This document shows, piece by piece, positions 56,444-64,000 of a stretch of 64,000 bases of DNA. The position numbers and the translations under genes are program-made. Within the stretch, counting starts at the first letter, position 1. The number at the start of each line of letters is the position of its first letter. Origin of the DNA: Cavia porcellus (taxonomy: Eukaryota > Chordata > Mammalia > Rodentia > Caviidae); assembly GCF_034190915.1 (NCBI RefSeq), contig NW_026947503.1:24076532-24140531 (forward strand). The letters are read 5' to 3'. Below the pieces are notes generated by a model that saw only the letters and a list, made by a program, of their open reading frames with translations, was not told where the DNA came from and made no database searches.

Positions 56444-57122
56444 ACTGCCTTCAGCCTATATTGTCATTTTTGGGACCCTTTGCTACTGTTATTTATTTGT
56501 CTTTTTTGTTTCTTGTTTTTCTAGTAATTTGTTCTGTTTTTTCCTCTAATGCAGAAAGGATAGATGTAAATCTAGAGACTTATACATGCCTACAACTTCT
56601 AAACAGTTTAGAAGAATTGATTGTATTATACATGATGATATGAACAGCTACTTTGAAGAAAAAGAGACAATATGGTATTCATTGCTGATTTCTTATTGTC
56701 GTGCTGTGAAGTCCAGTAATGCTCTTATTCTTTGTTCACAGTGATTTTAGTCTGTTTTGTATTATTTAATTTCAACACACATGAAGGTATGAACAGCTAT
56801 TTTGAAGAGAACAAGAGACAATATGGTAGTCATTGTTGATTTTCCTATTGTCTGATTTTTGAAGGTCTGTAATGCCTTCATTATTCTGCTTTGATGAGTT
56901 TTATATTATTTTATTTTGTATGAATTCATGGTATGTGAAGATATGGACAACTACTTAGAAGAAAACAAGAGACATTATAGTAGCCATTGCTGATCTGTTG
57001 TCTTACTTTGAAATCCTGTGTCACTTACATTGTTTTCTTCTGATTTGCTTCATTCTGTTTTGTTCTGTTTTGTTATATCTTCTTTAAAATAAAATAAAAT
57101 AAAATAAAATAAAATAAATAAA
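56444..57122 (+). mobile_element. L1 3'UTR-type insertion, + strand, with (AAAAT)n tail
   Basis: It contains three successive diverged units of about 150-180 bp, each with 'gaacagctactttgaagaa / gaacagctattttgaagag / gacaactacttagaagaa' (from about 56642, 56789 and 56949). It ends 'cttctttaaaataaaataaa', expanded to an AAAAT microsatellite (57084-57120). A possible 8-bp TSD, AAACATTG, lies at 56436-56443 and 57123-57130. Confidence 0.65.
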
Positions 57123-57337
57123 AAACATTGCCCACCTTCACCCAATAGGGTTAACACTCTAAATTTAATTTAAAAAGCTAGATTAATAGATTATCAGGAG
57201 CACTGACATTTCTTACCTGGGTTTTGGAAGGAAATGTATCACATGATTTCAGACTTTCTGTCACTTCTAAAAAATAGCCTATGACCAAAGGATCATTTCT
57301 CTTAGTTTGTTCCATATGAGGCTTAATAATCTCAGAC

Positions 57338-58124
57338 AGGAGTGCCATGTGTGGGCTGCCTCTGGACTAGAACAGACAGACCCCAGCCTCTCTTCCTGAG
57401 TCAGTGCCATTCACGGACCAGGAATAGAGACAAAAAAACCATACCAGCAAGCAAGACCAGTCTGGGAACCAGCGCCATGTGCAGGCCACTGCTGGACTGG
57501 AACAGGCAGACCCAAGCCCCTTCTGATTCATGGGCTGGAAAACAAGAAATACCAATCCCCACCTCCCACCAGCATCCTCACCCCCCATCCCCTGCCGTAA
57601 GAAACCAGCTTATCTGGAGAAACACAGGCTGTAATGATAGCTATCGAGGTGAGGTGAAATGCCATTGAATGCCTGTGGTGCTTTGGTGTTTCACTAACAT
57701 TGCAGGTCTATGACCAGTGGTCTGAACAGGTTCAGAGGATGTCAGCATGAAGTGTGGCATCTGGGACAGATCTCCTTCTAAGGGTAGCAGCCATTGTTGA
57801 TTCCCTAAGGTCTGGTTTTGGAAGTCCTACATCATTTCCACTGTTTTGTTGGGTTGGGTTTTATTGTTTTTTGTTTTGTTTGATTATGTCAAATCTGACA
57901 GCAGGAGTAGATATTTCAAAGACAGCAAGCTATATTATAGTATCAACTTTTGGTTTACTGTTGACTTGTTTTGAAGTCCTTTATTGCATTCATTGTTTTG
58001 TTTTTATTGTGTCTATTATATTTTCCAGTAGATTTTTATTATGTCCAAAGTTAACGGCAACTAATTTGAAGATGTCAAAAGGAATTTGTAACTGTTGCTG
58101 ACTTTGTAATGTTTTGAAGTCCTG
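57338..58124 (+). mobile_element. Second ORF-less composite: tandem GC-rich 5' units joined to L1 3'UTR
   Basis: Two units with a period of about 130 bp ('agtgccatgtgtgggctgcc' from 57341; 'agcgccatgtgcaggccact' from 57471). A C-rich block 'cccatcccctgccgtaag' and CCAGCTTATCTGGA (57605-57618, identical to part of the L1-A 5'UTR) follow. L1-type 3'UTR units begin near 57783 ('agcagccattgttgattcc'). Its own tail is missing because it abuts the 3' end of the half-L1 at 58125. Confidence 0.6.
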
Positions 58125-60965
58125 TATCTCTCTTTTTTTTTTAATTTTAAAGAGGGTAAAATTAAGCATAACAAGACAGATTAAAATGGATCATAAAAAA
58201 ACAATTTAAGAAACCCAGATTTCAAAGCAAGACAACCAGAGATCTTCACTTGTCTATCATATGATCTCCTGTTTTCTTACAAATAGTTGTCCATATCTTC
58301 ACACACAGTGAATTCATACTGAACGAAATAGTACTAAACTGATCAGAACAGGATGATGAAGGCATTTTAGGTCTTCAACACCAGACAATAGGGAAGTCAA
58401 CAATTGACTGCCATAACGTCTCTTGTTCTCTTCAAAATAGCTGTCCATATTTTTACATATGTTGAAATTAAACAAAAGAAAACAGACAAATATCACTGTT
58501 TTAACAGAGAGTAATAGTATTGCTAGATTTTATATCATGATGCTACAGAATTAGCACTTGGTACCTAAGTGTCTGTTTTTTTTCAGAATATCTGTTCATT
58601 ACATCGTGCATTATATAATCAATTCTCATAAACTGTTTAAAAGTTCTACGCATGCATGAGTCTCTACATGTATTCCTATCCTTTCTGTATTAGAGGGAAA
58701 AATAAATCAAAACAAGACAATAAAACAAATTCCTAGAAAAACACAAAATGAAAAAGACATATAAAGCCACACTACTAGGTGATCTACAGTAGTTACTATG
58801 GTGTCTCTTGTTATTTTCAACAGAATTGTCTATATCATCAGGCATAGTATAATTAAACATAGCAGCACATAGAAATACTAATAAAAACAAAACATTAGAG
58901 ACATTATAGAAATTTAAAAGCAGTTAATAATCAAACTGGAGTGGGTATCCTATTGAATCTTGTCATCTTCAGAGTAGTTGCCTCTATTCTCAAACTTGAT
59001 ACTATCAATGAAAGAATACAGGGCTTCAGATTAAGTTAATAGGAAATTAAGGATAGTTATGATAGTATATCCTGCTATTTTAGGAACAGCTGTCTGTGCC
59101 CTCAAATCCAGTATGAGTATACAGACTGGAACAGAATAAAATCAAACTAAACAGAGCAATAAGAATAATGTGGCTTTTAAGTCCTGACACACTATTAACA
59201 ATGTCCTCTGCCTTCCTTTTTGAGACAGTTCCTCCCCTTTCACTTTCTCAGGGTACTTTGTACATTTTGGGTCCCACTAACTCCTTAGTTTTTAAATTAG
59301 GGGGCAACCTGCTGTCTACCTAATTGGTTCTGAACCTTTTTACCCCTGAGCTTGATCTTGAGCTTGATCTTGAGCTGTATTCCTTTACCTAATAAATCCT
59401 CAAGATTTTCCTTCCTTATAGCTGAGTAGTTCTCCACTGCACAAAAATGTCATGACTTTCCAACCTATCTGCAGCTGCTGGCTGAGCTGCCCCTATTTCT
59501 CTCTTGTTCCCTGTCACATAGACCATCATCTTCTCATCTTTGACTTTTGATTCATTAACCATCTTTCAAGTTGATTATATTTCCTATTCAGAGCATTTCA
59601 ATGGACCCTATCTCTTGATCTACTCTACCTGTGTTTCTTTTTGGTAGTATCAAGGACATCTGTGTTAGAGATTATAGCCAACATTCTCTGCCTCATCTCT
59701 GCTATGCTATTTTTCTGTCATCATTTGTCTACTTTTCTCCTTCATCCTACTGTCTGCCCCATTCGTTGAGGCCTCTCTGCCTGGAATCCTGGTGATTTTT
59801 TTCTCTCTCTCTAGAATATACTTCAGTGTTCTCTGTAGGGTTGCTTTGGTGGTCACGAACTCCACCAGTTCCTCTTTGTTATGGAAATATCTTCTTTCTC
59901 CATTAATTTTGAGGACAGTTTTTCAGGGTACATTAATCTGGGTTGGAAGTTATTTGCTTTCAGGGCTTGGACTACTTCACTCCAAGCTCTTCCTGATTTG
60001 ATGGTTTGTGTCAAGAAGTCTGCCATGATTTTGATGGGTTTTCCTTTACAGATGATCTGTTATTTTTCTCTGACCGCTTTTAATATTCTGTTCTTGTGAT
60101 GAATTTCTGGGATCTTGATTATTATATGTCTGGGTATAGATCTGTTTTGGTTATAGCTGGCTAGAGTTCTGTATGCCTCATACATCTGAATATCATTTCC
60201 TTTTCCTATGCTTGGGAAGTTTTCCTTACTTATTTCTGTGAATAGCCTTTGTATTTCATTTGTGTTTAATACTGCTTCTTCACTCACATTTTTTATTCTT
60301 AAGTTATAGATCCTCTTGTTGTTTTCTAAACTTTGTATTGTTACTTCCTGGTTCTTTGTTAGTTTTAGGAGATCTTTCCTTTCATGATCACACATTGCAA
60401 ATCTATCTTCAAATTTTGAAAGTCTAACTTTAGCTTCTGTGAAGTAATTTTGCCAGCTTTCAATGGAGTTTTTAATTTCTTGGTTATCTCTTTGAATCTG
60501 TTTCATATATTCTAGATTTTGTTTATATTCTTCATCAAAGGCTTCTCTCCTTTTTCTGGGTGCCTCCATTCTTCCCTCTGTGTCTTCTTGAGAGGTGCTT
60601 AGCATTTCTTTTATTAATCTTCTTATATCTTGCTTCACTTGAATTAGAATTTCAGTTTTAAGTTCATCTATGAGATCATGAAGGTATTTCTTTATGTCTG
60701 CTGATGCCATCTCTGATTTGCATGTTTGCTGCCCTTGATCTCTTCTGTATTTACCTCTCCTGGACTTGTTTTCCCTGGGTCACTGGCTGGAGGCTTTTTC
60801 TTTTTCTTGTTTCTTTCTCTTGTCATGTTTCTGGTTTCTTCCAGACAAGCGTATGGTGAAGGTCTCATGCCCTTTCCATATTGCTTATGGTTTTTCTGAA
60901 ACCTGCTGGCTAGGAGAATGCTGCCTTCTCCAGTTTGCTGTTGATCTGTGAGGTGCACACAGGAG
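58125..60965 (-). mobile_element. Half-L1 (HAL1-type) element, copy 2
   Basis: Same architecture as copy 1 and better preserved: ORF1 (60958-59815), ORF2 N-terminal stub (about 59690-59494, equivalent to L1-A 15950-15765), junction near 59493, ORF2 C-terminal remnant (about 59490-59325, equivalent to L1-A 12350-12185), repetitive 3'UTR (59324-58135), A-tail as a T-run at 58130. The missing middle is about 3.4 kb of ORF2. The 5' edge is uncertain (60.96-61.3 kb) and no TSD was found. Confidence 0.85.
59815..60958 (-). pseudogene. HAL1 copy 2 ORF1, nearly intact
   Basis: N-terminal part in one frame (60958-60692; ETRNMTRERNKKKKKPPASD). It is followed by 217 codons in a second frame (60710-60060) after a 1-bp shift near 60735. 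The second part has the coiled coil (KKYLHDLIDELKTEILIQVK; FDEEYKQNLEYMKQIQRDNQ), the RRM-like region (NKRIYNLRIKNVSEEAVLNT) and the C-terminal domain (ENFPSIGKGNDIQMYEAYRT, RSIPRHIIIKIPEIHHKN, AVREK). A TAA at 60060-60062 precedes a continuation with GRAWSEVVQALKANNFQPRL and another shift near 59905. The product would bind L1-type RNA if intact (family knowledge). Confidence 0.87.
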
Positions 60966-61339
60966 GAATGTGGGCTGGTTTCTGACCCTCTTAGGAGAAA
61001 GAGGATGTGACTGAGTGTGGTAACAGGCTGTTAATGCCCACATGTGGAGTGGAATGCTGGAGAATTAACCTGTCTGTAAAGCCAGGCATCATTAATGGGC
61101 TGTGTGACAAACATTTACTTTGGGTGACAGACGTCTGGATTTGCTCAGGGTCATGAGTGCGTAAATGACAAGGGCTAGAGGCAAGGAGGTTACCAGGAAT
61201 CCTCAGTGTTCTGGGGGTGACTTTATATCAGTGAAAATAACCTTAGTTACATAGACATAGACTCTAATGTAATTCTCAGAGCTGGGTGACTGGGACAAGG
61301 GTTTTCAATTAGAACATTTTTCATGGTACTTTTTGGGTA

Positions 61340-61806
61340 AATTATGAATTCCATTGGATAAACTCGAAGCTTTTATAGATAAATGGATGCAACTAGAGGC
61401 CATGCTCATAAATAAAATAAATCAGGCTCACATGTGTAAACATCATATTGTCTACCTCATGTAAAGGTTAAGTAAAGTCTACAATGTACTATAGATACTG
61501 TGAAAGGAACTGAAACTGCTCAAAAGAAAAGAAATGGGATGCAGAAAAGGAGAAAACAAGATAGCAAAGATAATTATACTATTGATCCCATTTTTTGGGA
61601 AAGAAACTGTGATTGCCTATATCATTTGAATTGTTTTTGCATGCTTGTATCTTGTAATTTGAGCACCTATTTTGAAGAAACAATATACAACATAGTGAAT
61701 ATTGTTAATTTCCTATCAGCTTGTTTCAACCTGTATCTTTTTAACTGTTTTGTTCTTATTGTTTTGTTTCCACTTAATCTCTTTAAAATAAGTTTAAATA
61801 AAAAAG
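61340..61806 (+). mobile_element. 5'-truncated L1 3' end, + strand
   Basis: It begins in the ORF2 C-terminus ('ttatagataaatggatgcaa', 'aaaataaatcaggctcacat'). One or two 3'UTR units with 'gagcacctattttgaagaaa' follow, and it ends 'taagtttaaataaaaaag'. No TSD was identified. Confidence 0.75.
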
Positions 61807-62943
61807 AAACCAAGTATCCAGTTTGAACACATAGCTTTCTGCAGCTTGAAGAGCAGGCTGTCTTGAGGCTTGCTCACCAGCCCAGTCAAGCCACCTAGGT
61901 ACTTGTGGAGTACAAATCACCCCCTATGGTCTTATTGCCCTACCTTGCCCCTTGAAAATCTCCTTTTTTCTCCCTTCTTTCTTTCTTTTCTGTACATTTA
62001 GTTCCCACAGGCTTCTTTTATCAATATTTCAATTGGTTGGCTCTGACCTCGACTTGAATCCAAATATTTGCCCTATTCAATGTAAATTGTTCATTCAGCC
62101 TCACGCTTGATTATGTCTGCACTCTTTTGAGCAAACTGAATGAGCTACTTGACTATGTAATGCCGATATAACTTGGTCATTAGTGTGTTTGTTAGAGGTG
62201 ACCAGATGCAATGCAGAAGGAGGGAGACAGAGGAGTTTATGCTTAGTTTTCTTTCCAGTGCAGCCAGGATGAAGAGAATGTAAGTGAGAACTCTCTAGGA
62301 CATAAGCCAAGAGTGTCTCTATATTTTACAAAATGAGTTTTTACTTTGATCTGAATCAATTGAGTCAGAAATTAGGGGAGATGGGTACCCTTAAAGCTCA
62401 CAATTTTATTTATTCAGTAGGAAGTTATACCCTGTAAATGTATATGGTATTCGTTGTTTAGACTGAGAATGTGAAATATAATTAAGTGATTTACATCACT
62501 GGCTCTTGTTCAACATCACTCCTACACTAATTGTATGACATTTCTTTTCATGATTAAATTGTTTATGAACATCAAATGTCACATGACTGCAATGATTTAT
62601 TGTTTTTTTCTTTTTGTCTCACTAATTACACAACTTTTAACTATAATTCATACTATAGGAGAAGCAAAACTTTATCTTCTACATTTTTATATTCAGTGGC
62701 TGATGCTCTGCAAACTAAAATGACCAAACAAATTAACAAGGAAAAACTCAGTGTATCATTCAGTGTGAATACATGTAGGAGGACTCAATAGATTTAAAGA
62801 TTATATACCATCCTAACAGAGAGTGATAAAGAGTTGAGAAGTGAGACAAAGAAGAGAGGTTTAGAGACTTGAAGAGGAGTGGATAAGTTATAGGAAAGTG
62901 ACTAAGAAATATATGTAATTAAGAGACATTTAGTAAGATCTAT
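61807..62943. other. Intergenic stretch
   Basis: No gene or clear repeat recognised. Confidence 0.5.
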
Positions 62944-62999
62944 TATACATATAAGTGTCATTTTGGATCTTTTTTTTTTTAGTATACATATAAGTGTCA
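62944..62999 (-). repeat. 17-bp perfect duplication around a poly(T) stretch
   Basis: TATACATATAAGTGTCA occurs at 62944-62960 and 62983-62999. The 22 bp between them are 'ttttggatc', 11 T and 'ag'. This looks like a TSD around a retroposon reduced to its A-tail. Confidence 0.6.
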
Positions 63000-63915
63000 C
63001 ACAGATGATAAGCATTGTTGCAGAGTAGTTTTGTTTCCATCCTAAGAGAAAGAGATAACTTTCTAATATATGTTATCTTTACAAAAGTAAACATTCCCTA
63101 GTTTTAGACAAAAAAGAAGCAGGCCAAGAGCTAATTGCTTCAAAGTCAAAACAATCTTTATGCCAAAGTAATGTGTTCTCTTTCGATACAAAATTATTTG
63201 TTGACCCATAAAAATGACCAATAGTGAGTTATACTGTAGAAACCCTTCACACAGGGTGAAAGTTCTTGGCACTGGTCCAAGCCAGCACAATCCAGGAGGA
63301 TTTTGCCAGAGTGAGAGGTGTTAAGTTGGAGGTCAATTTGTTTAGTGCCCTGGAGCAGGATGGGTAATAACAATGTACCCATGTGTTTATGTTTGTCCTT
63401 GAGGAGTTTGTGTCTTATTGGCAAAGGCAGAGATTTAAACAGTATAGATAAGTTAGGAATGAGAATACTTGGAACAAGATACCAAGTATGATAACTAAGG
63501 ACCAAAAACAGAACAAAAAAAAATCCCAAAACAATAGGAATAGGAACTCTTGCCATCTGGGAGTTTGCATTCCATTAAAAGGCATCATTTGTTAATGCAA
63601 ATAGGTTGTGTACAAGGCAAAGTGCATTTAAAGGAACCACAGGATGACATGATCATTTAGAGTTGGAAGAGGTTGTGTCCAAGTGCTCTGGGTATGTCTG
63701 GCCTGTGTTTTCTAAAGCCTCATTTGGAATTCATGTCTCAGTGCTTCTGTAATCTCACACTATGTGTGCTTTATATCTGTGTAATGAGTTTACAAAATTC
63801 TATAAGCAGCTTTCATGCAGTCCTATGACTACAGTTGGATATACTACTTTATTTCCTATTTCTATTATACTGATTACAATGCCCCATCAAATAAAAGAAG
63901 AGAAAGGGTAGAGGG
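63000..63915. other. Intergenic stretch
   Basis: No gene recognised. The 120-codon minus ORF at 63194-63556 has no domain support. Confidence 0.5.
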
Positions 63916-64000
63916 AAATGGATATTTATTAAACACCCACTACATTCCAGTCATTGAACAAGGTTCTTTCATATTTGTTTCTCACTTATTTATAGAGAAG
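63916..64000 (-). repeat. MIR-like SINE start, minus orientation, cut by window end
   Basis: The 'ggatatttattaaacaccca' and 'ctacattccagtcattgaac' blocks match the minus-strand MIR 3' end. Confidence 0.5.

Noticed and set aside
61000..64000. LMAN1 first exon or promoter near the right end
   Set aside because: LMAN1 is expected downstream by synteny, but no CpG island, signal peptide or lectin-domain exon is visible in the last 3 kb.
1..64000. CRISPR arrays, operons, prophage or bacterial elements
   Set aside because: The sequence has spliced collagen exons, SINEs, LINEs and LTRs, so it is mammalian. No regularly spaced short repeats were seen.

Overview
This window is mammalian nuclear DNA, A+T-rich and repeat-dense. 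It contains one recognisable protein-coding gene. The first 4 kb hold the last four coding exons of CCBE1 (collagen and calcium-binding EGF domain protein 1) on the + strand, including the stop codon, probably followed by a long 3'UTR of about 4 kb. In other mammals the next gene downstream of CCBE1 is LMAN1. I find no LMAN1 exon, so roughly 8.4-64 kb is read as CCBE1-LMAN1 intergenic DNA.

The repeat content points to a rodent outside the mouse/rat group. There are tRNA-Ala-like (ID-type) SINEs with A and B boxes, short B1/Alu-like monomers, MaLR/ERVL-type LTRs and no B2. A hystricognath (guinea-pig-like) genome is my favoured guess, but the window alone does not prove it.

Layout: 1-4063 CCBE1 exons and introns; 4064-~8400 probable 3'UTR; 9.1-10.3 kb two MaLR LTRs; 11001-17559 a full-length L1 (L1-A, minus strand) with a perfect 16-bp target-site duplication (TSD) and dead ORFs; 17.8-18.5 kb an ID SINE and a truncated L1 with an apparent 3' transduction; 19.5-20.3 kb a MER2-like DNA transposon and a MaLR LTR; 20.3-30 kb mostly single-copy with scattered LTRs and SINEs; 30.2-32.7 kb an ancient + strand L1; 33.0-34.3 kb an L1 3'UTR-only insertion with TSD; 34.7-35.1 kb a small CpG-rich patch with a CTCF-like site; 36.7-39.3 kb a MaLR element with internal region, itself hosting an ORF-less L1-derived insertion; 41478-52801 one ERVL/MaLR-type provirus-like insertion (5-bp TSD) whose interior is filled by an L1 (L1-B) and at least five further insertions; 53.1-54.5 kb a minus-strand ERV remnant; 56.4-61.8 kb a cluster of L1-derived pieces including a second half-L1; 61.8-64 kb mostly single-copy.

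The most interesting content is a set of L1 deletion derivatives that share one repetitive L1 3'UTR. Two half-L1 (HAL1-type) copies carry ORF1 but have lost about 3.4 kb of ORF2, and both have the deletion at the same junction. ORF-less composites join GC-rich tandem 5' units to the same 3'UTR. Several copies have TSDs and poly(A), so they moved as non-autonomous units, presumably using enzymes supplied by full-length L1s of the L1-A kind. All L1-type reading frames seen here are broken.
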